This document shows, one piece after another, positions 43,396-53,423 of a stretch of 64,000 nt of DNA; within the stretch, counting starts at the first letter, position 1, and each line of letters starts with the position of its first letter. Under the pieces are notes generated by a model. It was not told the DNA's origin and ran no database searches. It saw only the letters and a program-made list of their open reading frames with translations. The stretch is taken from contig NZ_JBGKFB010000001.1 in assembly GCF_041333735.1 (NCBI RefSeq), positions 1,684,501-1,748,500 of the forward strand. The letters are read 5' to 3'. A program made the position numbers and the translations under genes. The stretch is from Veillonella sp. Lineage in GTDB: Bacteria; Bacillota; Negativicutes; Veillonellales; Veillonellaceae.

Positions 43396-44271
43396 ATGGA
43401 AGTCGTTGCATTTGTAGGTAGTAGTGGCACTGGTAAAAGCCATCGTGCGCTCGTAGTTGCTCATGAAAACAATATTGAATGTATTATCGATGATGGTATT
43501 TTAATTCACGATAATAAGATTGTAGCTGGTTTTTCTGCTAAGAAGGAATCTAGCCGATTAAAAGCTGTTCGTCGTGCCATTTTCCAAGATGAAGTGCAAG
43601 TAAAATCAGTACGTGAGCAATTAGATAAAATCAATCCTAATAAACTTATGATTATTGGTACATCCGATAATATGGTTAAGAAAATTACTAAAGCATTAGG
43701 CTTGCAAGATCCTGATCGGTATATTCGCATTGAGGACGTTGCTACACCTAAAGAAATTGAAAAGGCACAACATGCTCGTCTAAAAGAAGGTAAACATATT
43801 ATTCCAGTTCCAACGATGGAATTGAAACCTCACTTTAGAGGGTACTTAATTGATCCAATCAAAACTATGTGGCGTCGACGTACATTAAAAAAACAAGACC
43901 AAGATACATTGGGGCAAATTGGGTCAGAAGGCTTTGAACGTTCTGTAGTACGCCCTGCTTTCAGCTATTATGGACGACTCACCTTTGATGATGATGTAAT
44001 TATTAAATTGATTCGCAATGGCCTTAAAAAAGTAGCTGGTGTTGACGAGTCTAGTGTTATTTCTTTCAAAAAAGGTGATAAAGGCCAAAATGGTCTCGTT
44101 GTTGATATGGCTGTTGTTATTGAACATGGTTATCCTGTAAAAACATTGATGCAGCAAGTACAAAAATCTGTACGCAATGAGATTGAATACATTACAGGCA
44201 TGTCTATAGAACGGATGTCCATAAAAGTTAAAAATATTATAGAAACAAAACGTAAGATTGTTAAAGTATAG
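43396..44271 (+). CDS. P-loop NTPase fused to Asp23/Gls24-like domain
   Basis: A 291-residue protein with two parts. The N terminus MEVVAFVGSSGTGKSHRAL has a Walker A P-loop (residues 8-15), and the next ~150 residues look like a small nucleotide-binding fold with KLMIIGTSD. The last ~100 residues (about 182-285) resemble the Asp23/Gls24 (DUF322) domain, with VVIEHGYPVKTLMQQVQK and MSIERMSIKVKNI. Asp23/Gls24 proteins are linked to envelope or alkaline stress. I do not know the role of this combination. ATG 43396 is preferred over 43384 because GAGG is 6 nt upstream of it. No transmembrane segment. Confidence 0.8.
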   Translation: MEVVAFVGSSGTGKSHRALVVAHENNIECIIDDGILIHDNKIVAGFSAKKESSRLKAVRRAIFQDEVQVKSVREQLDKINPNKLMIIGTSDNMVKKITKALGLQDPDRYIRIEDVATPKEIEKAQHARLKEGKHIIPVPTMELKPHFRGYLIDPIKTMWRRRTLKKQDQDTLGQIGSEGFERSVVRPAFSYYGRLTFDDDVIIKLIRNGLKKVAGVDESSVISFKKGDKGQNGLVVDMAVVIEHGYPVKTLMQQVQKSVRNEIEYITGMSIERMSIKVKNIIETKRKIVKV

Positions 44272-44279
44272 GAGTTAGA

Positions 44280-45596
44280 ATGAAGTCTTATTATATTTAC
44301 ACCTATGGTTGTCAAATGAATACTGCTGATTCTGAGCGCTTATCGCATCAGTTAGAATCTGTTGGCTATACACCTACAGAGGACGTAGAAACTGCAGATT
44401 TAATATTATTAAATACTTGTGCAGTACGTGAGAATGCAGAAACAAAAGTCTATGGCCGCATAGGTGAGCTAATGAGACTGAAGAGAAAAAATAAAAACTT
44501 AATTCTTGCTGTTACAGGATGCATGGCACAGAAGAATCAAGCAGAAATGTTTAAGCGCGCTCCACATATTGATATTGTCTTAGGTACTCATAATATTCAA
44601 CATATTAATGAAATGATTGAAGAGGTACAACGAGGTCATACACACCAAATCAATGTAGATATGGATAATTCCGTGTTACCTGAATTGGAAGCAAAACCTA
44701 ATGGTACCTTTTATGCATGGGTACCTATTATGAATGGATGCAATAAGTTCTGTACGTACTGTATCGTTCCTCACGTTCGTGGTAGAGAAATTAGTCGTCC
44801 TATAGAGGCCATCGTAAAAGAGGTAACCGAACTAGGGGCAAAAGGGTTTAAAGAGATCACTTTATTGGGGCAAAATGTAAACTCTTATGGCTTAGATTTT
44901 AAAGATGGTACTGATTTTGGTACATTAGTGGACGCTCTTGATGGTATTCCAGGTATTGAACGTATTCGTTATATGACAAGTCATCCTCAAGATATGACTA
45001 AATCTATGATAGATGCCCTTGGTCGATCTTCTAATATTGTTACTCATTTACATTTACCGATTCAATCTGGTTCGGACCGTATCTTGAAGAAAATGAACCG
45101 ACATTATACAGTGGAGCATTATAAAGAACTACTTTCTTACTGTCGTGAGAAAATTAAAGATCTAGTGGTTACTACTGATATTATTGTAGGTTTTCCTGGG
45201 GAAACAGAGGAAGATTTCCAAGCTACTTTACAACTCTTAAAAGATGTTCGTTATGATATGGCATATACGTTTATCTATTCTAAACGTTCTGGTACGCCAG
45301 CAGCGACTATGGATGATCAAGTTCCAGAAGAGGTTAAACGCGTGCGTTTACAAACATTGATGGACGTACAAAATGAAATCTCTTATGAACTAAATAAACC
45401 TATGGAAGGTCAAGTGTTTGATATTATTGTAGAGGGGCCAAGTCCTCGCGATGAAGATATGTGGTTTGGTCGGACATCGGGCAATAAAATGGTGTTATTT
45501 CCGAAAGACGATTCTTTATCAATTGGCGAAACTGTACCTGCATATATTGATAAAGCACAAACTTGGGTTTGCTACGGTACAATACAAAAGGGGTAA
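44280..45596 (+). CDS. miaB: tRNA-2-methylthio-N6-dimethylallyladenosine synthase
   Basis: A 438-residue radical SAM methylthiotransferase that thiomethylates i6A37. Two clusters are visible: the auxiliary one with C11, C47 and C81 in the N-terminal domain, and the radical SAM CxxxCxxC at C154-C158-C161 (NGCNKFCTYCIVP). A C-terminal TRAM domain follows (about 370-438). It acts after MiaA, whose gene is 7 kb downstream. TAGGAG upstream. Confidence 0.97.
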   Translation: MKSYYIYTYGCQMNTADSERLSHQLESVGYTPTEDVETADLILLNTCAVRENAETKVYGRIGELMRLKRKNKNLILAVTGCMAQKNQAEMFKRAPHIDIVLGTHNIQHINEMIEEVQRGHTHQINVDMDNSVLPELEAKPNGTFYAWVPIMNGCNKFCTYCIVPHVRGREISRPIEAIVKEVTELGAKGFKEITLLGQNVNSYGLDFKDGTDFGTLVDALDGIPGIERIRYMTSHPQDMTKSMIDALGRSSNIVTHLHLPIQSGSDRILKKMNRHYTVEHYKELLSYCREKIKDLVVTTDIIVGFPGETEEDFQATLQLLKDVRYDMAYTFIYSKRSGTPAATMDDQVPEEVKRVRLQTLMDVQNEISYELNKPMEGQVFDIIVEGPSPRDEDMWFGRTSGNKMVLFPKDDSLSIGETVPAYIDKAQTWVCYGTIQKG

Positions 45597-45598
45597 GT

Positions 45599-48232
45599 AT
45601 GGCAAAAAAGCAAACACCTATGATGGAGCAGTATTTAGATATTAAATCTAGATATTCTGAAGAATTACTGTTCTTTCGGTTAGGTGACTTTTATGAATTA
45701 TTTAATGATGATGCATTAATTGCATCTCGTGAACTTAATATAACCTTAACAGGTCGCCCAACAGGAGATGAGGAACGCACACCAATGTGTGGCGTTCCTT
45801 TTCATGCTGCTGAAAGTTATATAGAAACATTGGTAAAAAAAGGTTATAAAGTTGCTATTTGTGAACAATTAGAAGATCCTAAAGCAGTTAAGGGTATTGT
45901 TAAGCGTGACGTTATTAAGGTTATTACACCGGGAACTGTAATGACTGAAAATGGTAATGATGCACGGTCAAACAATTTTTTATCATTATTTTATATGGTA
46001 AAAGATGCATGGATACTCGTATTTTCAGATGTATCTACTGGGGAAGTTATTTGGCATCGTATTACTGATTGTGAAAAACGAAGTGATATGTTTGATGCAC
46101 TCAGTATGTATCGTCCAAGTGAAATTATATTGCCTGAAGGAACTGTATTACCGCAAGATATAAAAGACTTTATGGATAATCAATTCAGCAATATTGTATT
46201 ATCTCCATTTAGTACATATCATACACAACGAGAGGTAGCGGAAAAAGCAGTTACTCACTTTGGTGATTTAGGCCTTATGGAAGAGGATGTATGGGAAGCA
46301 TTAGGATATATGCTTTTATATTTAGAGGATATTATTAAGTCTGAAATTTCTCATATTAACTATGTACATCAATTGAGTGTAGGTAATCGTCTAATCTTAG
46401 ATACATCTTCCTTACGGCATCTTGAAATTACCCATAATCTACGTGATGGCGGTCAAAAAGGTACATTACTCGATGTACTTGATCGAACATTGACACCAAT
46501 GGGGGCGCGCCTATTAAAACAATGGCTTGAAAGTCCGTTGACTGATGTAAATCAAATTCAACGTAGACAAGCTGCCGTAGCAGAACTTATTACACGTGGT
46601 GCTGAACGGTCTCATATGCGTAGCTTATTAGATTGTATTTATGATTTTGAGCGCATCGTAGGTCGTGTAGAAACAGGTTCTGTGTCACCTAGAGATTTAA
46701 CGGCTCTTCGTGAATCTCTAGCAGTATTGCCAGATATTAAAAATGTATTAGGTACATGCTCAAGTTTAGCATTAACATCTATTAATGACCGCATACAAGA
46801 TCATAAAGACATTTATGATTTATTATGTCGTGCTATTGCTGACCAACCAGCATTGACATTAAAAGAAGGCCGAGTTATTAAAGATGGTTTCAATCCAACT
46901 TTAGATGAACTACGTTCTTTAGCTACTAATAGTGAGCAATGGCTGGCTAAGATGGAAGCTGATATTAAAGAGGCTACTGGTTTATCTAAAATTAAAACTG
47001 GTTATAATAAGGTATTTGGATATTACTTTGAAGTATCCCATAGTAAATCTGAACAAGTACCGGATTACTTTATTCGAAAACAAACTTTAGCTAATGCAGA
47101 GCGTTATATTACGCCTGAGTTAAAGGAGTTTGAAATCAAAATTCTTAGCGCTAAGGACAAGATAATCGCTTTAGAGCATGAATTATATCAACAATTGCGA
47201 AATGATATAAAACTTGTTATTAAAGATGTACAAGAAACAGCTCGTGCTCTTGCTGAGCTTGATGTATTGTGTTCTTTGGCACTAGTAGGTTACGAAGAGA
47301 ATTATATTTGCCCTACCATTGTAATGAATGGCCAAATCAATATTCGAGATGGTCGTCATCCTGTTATTGAAAAATTCTTGAAGCGTGAAGTTTTTGTACC
47401 AAATGATATTGTTCTAAATCACGATGATGAGGAATTCTTGCTCATTACAGGCCCTAATATGGCCGGCAAATCAACATATATGCGTCAAGCTGCTATTTTG
47501 ATGATTATGGCTCAAATAGGCTCTTTTATTCCTGCCCGTGAAGCATCTATTTCTCCAGTGGATCGCATCTTTACACGCGTAGGTGCTAGTGATGATATTT
47601 CTACTGGTCAAAGTACTTTTATGGTGGAAATGAAAGAGGTAGCCTATATCTTAGAAAATGCTACCCATAATAGCTTGATTATTCTAGACGAAATTGGTCG
47701 TGGCACTAGTACATTTGATGGGTTAAGTATTGCCCAAGCCGTAGTTGAGCATATTTGTAAGCATATTCACGGCAAGACATTATTTGCTACCCATTATCAT
47801 GAGCTAATTTGTTTAGAAGAAAGCTATAGCAAGTTAAAGAATTACACTGTAGCTGTAAAAGAAAAAGGTAAGGATGTTGCATTCTTGCGCCGCATCATTA
47901 AAGGTGGTGCAGACCGTAGCTATGGTATTCATGTAGCTAGATTAGCAGGTTTACCTAATTCTGTACTAAAACGGGCAGAAGTGATTTTAGAATCTTTAGA
48001 AGACCAAAGTCATGATATTAGTGATTTAAATAATCGCGTTATTGGTGGTCAATCTACTAATGTGTCTAAACCAGCTGTAAAACAAGTTAGTGATTCTCCT
48101 CTAGGTAACTTATTCACTCATTCCGTAGTAGATAGCTTGCTGGAAGTGGATGTAATGAGCATGACACCGATTGAAGCATTAAATAAATTATATGAATTAC
48201 AAGAGGAGGCTCGTAAAGGAGGCGGGAAATAA
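45599..48232 (+). CDS. mutS: DNA mismatch repair protein MutS
   Basis: An 877-residue MutS. The mismatch-binding FFRLGDFYELF (Phe-x-Glu) is near residue 30; the lever and clamp domains follow; the ATPase has GPNMAGKSTYMRQ (Walker A), STFMVEM, LDEIGRGTSTFDG (Walker B) and FATHYHEL. ATG 45599 has AAAAGGGG upstream; a longer frame to 45563 overlaps miaB. Its stop overlaps mutL (TAATG). Confidence 0.98.
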   Translation: MAKKQTPMMEQYLDIKSRYSEELLFFRLGDFYELFNDDALIASRELNITLTGRPTGDEERTPMCGVPFHAAESYIETLVKKGYKVAICEQLEDPKAVKGIVKRDVIKVITPGTVMTENGNDARSNNFLSLFYMVKDAWILVFSDVSTGEVIWHRITDCEKRSDMFDALSMYRPSEIILPEGTVLPQDIKDFMDNQFSNIVLSPFSTYHTQREVAEKAVTHFGDLGLMEEDVWEALGYMLLYLEDIIKSEISHINYVHQLSVGNRLILDTSSLRHLEITHNLRDGGQKGTLLDVLDRTLTPMGARLLKQWLESPLTDVNQIQRRQAAVAELITRGAERSHMRSLLDCIYDFERIVGRVETGSVSPRDLTALRESLAVLPDIKNVLGTCSSLALTSINDRIQDHKDIYDLLCRAIADQPALTLKEGRVIKDGFNPTLDELRSLATNSEQWLAKMEADIKEATGLSKIKTGYNKVFGYYFEVSHSKSEQVPDYFIRKQTLANAERYITPELKEFEIKILSAKDKIIALEHELYQQLRNDIKLVIKDVQETARALAELDVLCSLALVGYEENYICPTIVMNGQINIRDGRHPVIEKFLKREVFVPNDIVLNHDDEEFLLITGPNMAGKSTYMRQAAILMIMAQIGSFIPAREASISPVDRIFTRVGASDDISTGQSTFMVEMKEVAYILENATHNSLIILDEIGRGTSTFDGLSIAQAVVEHICKHIHGKTLFATHYHELICLEESYSKLKNYTVAVKEKGKDVAFLRRIIKGGADRSYGIHVARLAGLPNSVLKRAEVILESLEDQSHDISDLNNRVIGGQSTNVSKPAVKQVSDSPLGNLFTHSVVDSLLEVDVMSMTPIEALNKLYELQEEARKGGGK

Positions 48233-50247
48233 TGGCTACCATTCATGTATTGGATGAAACCACAATCAATAAGATAGCTGCTGGTGAAGTCGTTGAACGT
48301 CCCGCATCAGTTATTAAAGAGCTTATTGAAAACTCCATTGACGCATCTGCTACTAATATAGAGGTAGAAATTGGAGATGGTGGTGTGGCCTATATGCGCA
48401 TTACCGATAATGGCATTGGCATGACTGAAGAGGATGCGCGGTTAGCAATCCTACGACATGCTACATCTAAAATTCAGCATGTAGAGGATTTATTTGATAT
48501 TGCGTCTCTTGGATTCCGTGGTGAAGCATTGGCTAGTATTGCCTCTGTATCTCAATTCTCATTGACTACACGTAAAGCAGACTCTGATTTAGGAACCCGT
48601 ATTACTGTAGATGGTGGTACTTTTACTGATTGTATTCCTTACGGAGCTGCACCTGGTACGACAATTGAGATTAGAGATTTGTTCTATAATACGCCAGCCC
48701 GTCGTAAATTCTTGAAAACAGAACGTACAGAATCTTCTAAGATTCAAGATATTGTGGGAAAATTAGCCCTTAGTAATCCACATATTTCCTTTAAGCTCAT
48801 CATTGATGATCGAGTGGCTATTATTACGCCTGGAAATGGTAATATTGGTGATACTGTAGCGGCCCTATATGGCTATAAAACTAAGGATGATATTTTTTCT
48901 GTTGCTTATGAAAGTGACTCTATTTATATCGATGGTGTAGTAAGTAAACCTACACTTCTTAAAAGTACGAGAATTTGGCAGACTATTATCGTTAATAACC
49001 GGGTTATTTCTGATAAAACCATAATGAAGGCTATAGATAATGCATACCATGCACTATTGCCGAAAAATGGTCATCCTTTAGTAGTTCTAAATATTACTGT
49101 TCCTGCTGAGATGGTTGATATTAATGTGCATCCTCGCAAGAGTGAAGTAAAATTCTCTGATGATAAGATTATATTTAAAGCCGTTTATCATGGTATTTTA
49201 AATGCCTTAAATAATCCTCTCCATGAGCGATATGAACGAGAATCATCCTCTTATATGAATGGTACAGTCACTAATGGAGTTGACTTCAATAGTAACAATA
49301 GGGATAGTAATAGTAGTTCATTTTCCGCTGGCAATAGTACGTATGATTCGTATCGAACACCTTCTGTGGTAGAAGATGAGATGCAGTCTGCTGAACATAT
49401 AGCAACAGCGGTAGATTTTGATAAGGTCTTTGGTGGACGACGTACAAAAGGGTACGAAGTCATGCGTATTGAAACTACGCAGTTTGTAGAGAACCTTAAA
49501 ACTAAAGGGTACACACCACCTGCGCCTAAGGCAACTTATGAACAGTCATCCTTTACAGATGAAAGTTTTGATGCTGTCCCTACTGAATATACTAGTTATA
49601 CGAAAGAGGATGTTGAGAGATTTAAGTCCTTAGCTCAAGATATTCGGAAAGACAATACGGAAGAACGTACGATTCAAAACTCTGGATTCTTACCGATGGG
49701 ACAAGTTGCGTCTTGTTATATTTTGGCTAAAAAGGGTGATGATCTCTACATTATAGATCAACATGCGGCCCATGAACGTGTACGTTATGATAAGCTTTGT
49801 AAGTCCTCTGAAGCAATTCCGATGCAATCTATACTAGTTCCTCAATATAGTGAGGCCACTGATGATGAAATGAATTTGGTAGAGGAAGAACGAGAAACAT
49901 TACTTGATCTTGGATTTGATGTCGAATTAGGTGGTCCTACAAAGATAAAACTTGTAGGCGCTCCTGTAGATTTAGTAGAGTCAAAGGCATTTGAAATTCT
50001 CCAATATGTATTTTCTTACTTACATGACCACCAACAACCTACTAAGGCTCAGTTACGTCATGAAATGCTAGCCTATGCATCTTGTAGAGGTGCCATCAAG
50101 GCAGGACATAATTTAAACATGTATCAAATGACTACCTTAATTGAGGATTTATTTAGTACTGAAAAACCATACGTATGTCCTCATGGTCGTCCAACAATTA
50201 TTAAGTTTACACCTGATGAATTAGGGAAATTATTCTTACGGTCCTAA
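48232..50247 (+). CDS. mutL: DNA mismatch repair protein MutL (endonuclease type)
   Basis: A 671-residue MutL. The GHKL ATPase has IAAGEVVERPASVIKELIEN, DNGIGM and GFRGEALASIASV; a Ser/Asn-rich linker follows (~335-400). The C-terminal domain contains DQHAAHERVRYD near residue 509, the DQHAx2Ex4E nicking motif with Asp in the last Glu position, plus CRGAIKAG and CPHGRP. This implies endonuclease-proficient MutL as in Gram-positive bacteria lacking MutH. AAAGGAGG upstream. Confidence 0.97.
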   Translation: MATIHVLDETTINKIAAGEVVERPASVIKELIENSIDASATNIEVEIGDGGVAYMRITDNGIGMTEEDARLAILRHATSKIQHVEDLFDIASLGFRGEALASIASVSQFSLTTRKADSDLGTRITVDGGTFTDCIPYGAAPGTTIEIRDLFYNTPARRKFLKTERTESSKIQDIVGKLALSNPHISFKLIIDDRVAIITPGNGNIGDTVAALYGYKTKDDIFSVAYESDSIYIDGVVSKPTLLKSTRIWQTIIVNNRVISDKTIMKAIDNAYHALLPKNGHPLVVLNITVPAEMVDINVHPRKSEVKFSDDKIIFKAVYHGILNALNNPLHERYERESSSYMNGTVTNGVDFNSNNRDSNSSSFSAGNSTYDSYRTPSVVEDEMQSAEHIATAVDFDKVFGGRRTKGYEVMRIETTQFVENLKTKGYTPPAPKATYEQSSFTDESFDAVPTEYTSYTKEDVERFKSLAQDIRKDNTEERTIQNSGFLPMGQVASCYILAKKGDDLYIIDQHAAHERVRYDKLCKSSEAIPMQSILVPQYSEATDDEMNLVEEERETLLDLGFDVELGGPTKIKLVGAPVDLVESKAFEILQYVFSYLHDHQQPTKAQLRHEMLAYASCRGAIKAGHNLNMYQMTTLIEDLFSTEKPYVCPHGRPTIIKFTPDELGKLFLRS

Positions 50248-50248
50248 T

Positions 50249-51061
50249 ATGAATATTTTAACTACATCTCAAAAATCTAATGAGGCCATTCAGGAGGAAG
50301 CCAAAGCATTGGCTTCCTCTATGCATATGACCTATATAAAACGTGGAAAAACATCTATACCGGCATTATTTAGAGAACATCAATGTGAATATATTGCAGT
50401 TCTTTCAGGATCTGGATTAACCATCCACTTTCCTGAAAATAAACAACATAGCTTTCATCTTTCTATGGCACAACTACGTATATTACGTATAGAACGTGGT
50501 GAAGGAGATCATCTAGTTAATGCTGTTCAAACTATTCTGGATAAAAAAGGCATACTTGATGGACAGCAGTTTACATATCTCGACTCTACTATAGGCCTAG
50601 CTAGTGATAGCATTATTGTTAGTTATGCTTTTCCTAATGTAGAGATACAAGGGTTAGAAGGTTCGTTTCCTATATGGCTTGCTACTTCCTATGGATTGGC
50701 TCATTATATTCATAGTGAGGATAGTGTAACAAATGCGTTACGTCGTATTCAGGTACAACATGATACCTTTGAAAACTATTTACCTAGCCTACCAGATAAT
50801 AGTGTTGATATTATTTATTTTGATCCCATGTTTGAAGTGCCTGTAGAGGAAAGTCCTCAATTCAAGCCACTTCGTGGTCATACTGTAGAAAGTCATATTG
50901 ATGATCATATCATGGCTGAGGCTATGCGTGTTGCCTCTTATGGTGTTATTATAAAAGAACGATCCTTTAGTTCGGTCTTTCAAAAGTATCCACCTCATCA
51001 ATGGGTGGGGGGAAAGTATAGCCGTATAGGCTATGGTGTATATATGAAGGAGTTATCGTGA
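50249..51061 (+). CDS. class I SAM-dependent methyltransferase (RsmJ-like)
   Basis: A 270-residue protein between mutL and miaA. The central FTYLDSTIGLASDSIIVSYA and the later IIYFDPMFEVP (a DPMF variant of motif IV) resemble the SAM-binding and catalytic motifs of the RsmJ (16S rRNA m2G1516) family. The N-terminal ~90 residues (IQEEAKALASSMHMTYIKRG) are less typical. An rRNA methyltransferase role is an inference. No obvious Shine-Dalgarno, so it is probably coupled to mutL 1 nt upstream; it overlaps miaA by 4 nt (GTGA). Confidence 0.75.
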   Translation: MNILTTSQKSNEAIQEEAKALASSMHMTYIKRGKTSIPALFREHQCEYIAVLSGSGLTIHFPENKQHSFHLSMAQLRILRIERGEGDHLVNAVQTILDKKGILDGQQFTYLDSTIGLASDSIIVSYAFPNVEIQGLEGSFPIWLATSYGLAHYIHSEDSVTNALRRIQVQHDTFENYLPSLPDNSVDIIYFDPMFEVPVEESPQFKPLRGHTVESHIDDHIMAEAMRVASYGVIIKERSFSSVFQKYPPHQWVGGKYSRIGYGVYMKELS

Positions 51062-51987
51062 ATCCCTTAATTACCATCGTTGGACCTACGGCGGTGGGCA
51101 AAACTGATCTTACCTTGGAATTAGCTGAACAACTTAATGCTGAGGTTATTTCTGGTGATGCTTACCAAGTATATAAACAACTTAATATCGGTACCGCTAA
51201 ACCATCGTTGGATGAACTTAATCGGGTAAAACATCATCTCATCGATATACTAGAACCAAATGATTCATATTCGGTATCTATTTTTCAGGACCAAGCGAAA
51301 GAGATTATCGCTAGTTTAAAAGATCGGAATATTCTTCCTATTTTATCTGGTGGCACAGGACTGTATGTTCAATCATTATTGGAGAACTATAACTTTAATG
51401 ATGTTAAGCCTGATGAAAATTTACGAGCAAACCTTGATGATCTTTATAATACAAAAGGTATTGAAGGCTTACGAGAGTATGCTTTCACATTAGGTAAAGA
51501 ACATAATATAGAGATACAATATAATGACAAACATCGTTTGTATCGGGCTATTGAGATATTGCATCATGGTGATGTAGATTCATTACGTAATCAAACAAAA
51601 GATGGTGTATCTTATAAAGGACCTGTTATAGGTCTTATGAGAGACCGTGATAAGTTATATGAACGCATTAATTTACGCGTTGATATGATGTTTGATGCAG
51701 GTTTGATTGAAGAAGTAGAGCAACTTGTTACATCTGGAGTAAATCCAGATTGCCAAGCTTTTAAAGGCATTGGTTATAAAGAGGTTGTAGAATATATGAA
51801 TGGTGGTATTACCCTTGATGAATGTCGTGATTTAATCAAGAAGAATACACGACATTTTGCGAAGCGCCAAATTACTTGGTATAAACGTATGCCATATATT
51901 GAATGGATACATATTGATAACGATACATCTAAAGATTTTATATTTAATAAAGCTATGGATTTAATCCGTAGAGAAGGATTAGCATGA
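51058..51987 (+). CDS. miaA: tRNA dimethylallyltransferase
   Basis: A 309-residue enzyme adding an isopentenyl group from DMAPP to A37 of UNN-reading tRNAs. IVGPTAVGKTDLTLELAE is the P-loop; SGDAYQVYKQLNIGTAKP, GGTGLYVQSLL and FAKRQITWYKR are family markers. The start is GTG at 51058 with AAGGAG upstream. Its DMAPP comes from IspH, also in this window. Confidence 0.97.
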   Translation: MNPLITIVGPTAVGKTDLTLELAEQLNAEVISGDAYQVYKQLNIGTAKPSLDELNRVKHHLIDILEPNDSYSVSIFQDQAKEIIASLKDRNILPILSGGTGLYVQSLLENYNFNDVKPDENLRANLDDLYNTKGIEGLREYAFTLGKEHNIEIQYNDKHRLYRAIEILHHGDVDSLRNQTKDGVSYKGPVIGLMRDRDKLYERINLRVDMMFDAGLIEEVEQLVTSGVNPDCQAFKGIGYKEVVEYMNGGITLDECRDLIKKNTRHFAKRQITWYKRMPYIEWIHIDNDTSKDFIFNKAMDLIRREGLA

Positions 51988-53222
51988 CATTAGAAGAAAT
52001 ACGCAGTAAAGCCCTTGAGATGGCTGAACCAGAATTTAAGAAATTTGAACCTATTGCATTGGCCAATACTAAAAAGGTGTTGGAAGCCTTTAAAGAATGC
52101 CAAGTATCTGATTATCACTTCACAGGTACTACTGGATATGGATATAACGATGTAGGACGTGAAAAATTAGATGAAGTATTTGCCTATGTATTTAAAGGTG
52201 AAAAAGCCATCGTTCGTCCTCATTTCGTATCTGGTACACATGCACTAGCAACGACGTTGATTTCCTTAATGGGGAATGGTTCTAAAGGTAAAGAATTTAT
52301 CTATGCCGTTGGGGCTCCTTACGATACAATGCAATCCGTAATTGGTGCTGCTCGTGAAGTACGTGGTTCTTTAGTAGAAAAAGGGTTTACCTATACTGAG
52401 GTGCCTTTAAAAGATAATACCTATGATGTAGAGGCCATTGCTAACGCTGTGAATGATAATACGCGAGTAGTAGTCATTCAACGTTCTCGCGGCTATAGTA
52501 CGCGTGAGCCATTATCCATTGCCGATATTAAGATCATTGTAGATGCTGTAAAAGCTAAGAATCCTAACACCATTTGTTTTGTAGATAATTGCTATGGCGA
52601 ATTTACAGAGTTACAAGAACCATTAGAAGCTGGTGCCGATATTATGGCTGGCTCACTCATTAAAAATGCTGGTGGTGGTTTGGCACCAACTGGCGGTTAT
52701 ATTGTGGGTAGAGAAGACCTTGTTGAAGATGCAGCGTATCAACTAACTGCTCCAGGACTTGGCGATCATATGGGCTCCTATGCTCCTGGTTATCGCTTGT
52801 TCTTCCAAGGTTTATTTATGGCACCTCACGTAGTATTACAAGCTCTTAAAGGTGCCGTATATACGGCTGCGGTAGGTGAATTGTTAGGCTATGATGTATT
52901 CCCTAAGGTAAATGCTGATCGCTATGATTTGATTCAAGCTATCAATCTAAAAAATGGGGAAGAAATGGAGCACTTCTGTGTAGGTATGCAAGCCTATTCT
53001 CCTGTAGATGCTCACGTACATCCTATTCCCGGTGATATGCCTGGTTATGAAGATAAAATTATCATGGCTGGTGGTACTTTTGTACAAGGTTCTTCCATTG
53101 AATTAAGTGCAGATGGTCCTGTTCGTCCACCGTATACTATTTTCATGCAAGGTGGCCTTGTGTTTGAACACTCCATGCTCGGTATTTTAGGTGCTGCAGA
53201 AGAAATATTAAAACATAGATAA
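51984..53222 (+). CDS. methionine gamma-lyase-family PLP enzyme (YnbB-like)
   Basis: A 412-residue fold-type I PLP-dependent protein of the family long annotated as aluminum resistance or methionine gamma-lyase. The Schiff-base Lys is K227 in GSLIKNAGGGLAPTGGYI, the PLP-ring Asp is D201 in FVDNCYGEF, and TGTTGYGYNDVGRE is conserved near the N terminus. The true substrate is not established; carbon-sulfur lyase activity is inferred. It overlaps miaA by 4 nt, as YnbB-like genes often follow miaA in Firmicutes. Confidence 0.87.
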   Translation: MTLEEIRSKALEMAEPEFKKFEPIALANTKKVLEAFKECQVSDYHFTGTTGYGYNDVGREKLDEVFAYVFKGEKAIVRPHFVSGTHALATTLISLMGNGSKGKEFIYAVGAPYDTMQSVIGAAREVRGSLVEKGFTYTEVPLKDNTYDVEAIANAVNDNTRVVVIQRSRGYSTREPLSIADIKIIVDAVKAKNPNTICFVDNCYGEFTELQEPLEAGADIMAGSLIKNAGGGLAPTGGYIVGREDLVEDAAYQLTAPGLGDHMGSYAPGYRLFFQGLFMAPHVVLQALKGAVYTAAVGELLGYDVFPKVNADRYDLIQAINLKNGEEMEHFCVGMQAYSPVDAHVHPIPGDMPGYEDKIIMAGGTFVQGSSIELSADGPVRPPYTIFMQGGLVFEHSMLGILGAAEEILKHR

Positions 53223-53227
53223 CAGTT

Positions 53228-53261
53228 AGAATCTCTTTCTCTTTGAGAAAGGGATTCTTTT
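53228..53261 (+). terminator. terminator after the methionine gamma-lyase-family gene
   Basis: A 14-bp stem (53228-53241 with 53245-53258, one G-T), TTT loop and T-run, 6 nt after the stop codon. It ends the PHP-to-lyase block. Confidence 0.9.
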
Positions 53262-53272
53262 GTTTCAAATCT

Positions 53273-53423
53273 TTTCAATATACCTAGTTCTAGGCTATAA
53301 TATAAGTTGCTATAATTTCATAGCAATACTACTCGGACTTTTACACCGAACTAGTGTTTTTTTACACGTCAGGCTTTCACCCTGATTAGTTTTATGATCA
53401 AGAGATCATTAAAAGGAGAAAGT
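53273..53423 (+). promoter_or_regulatory. promoter region and structured leader of mnmA
   Basis: TATAAT occurs at 53296-53301 and again at 53311-53316; -35 matches are poor (TTTCAA at 53273-53278 for the first). The leader holds five short inverted repeats in series: TTGCTAT/ATAGCAA (53308-53327), TCGG/CCGA near 53333-53349, GTGT/ACAC near 53354-53367, TCAGG/CCTGA near 53369-53385 and ATGATC/GATCAT (53394-53409). The last is next to the AAAGGAG of mnmA. No known riboswitch was recognised. Confidence 0.45.
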
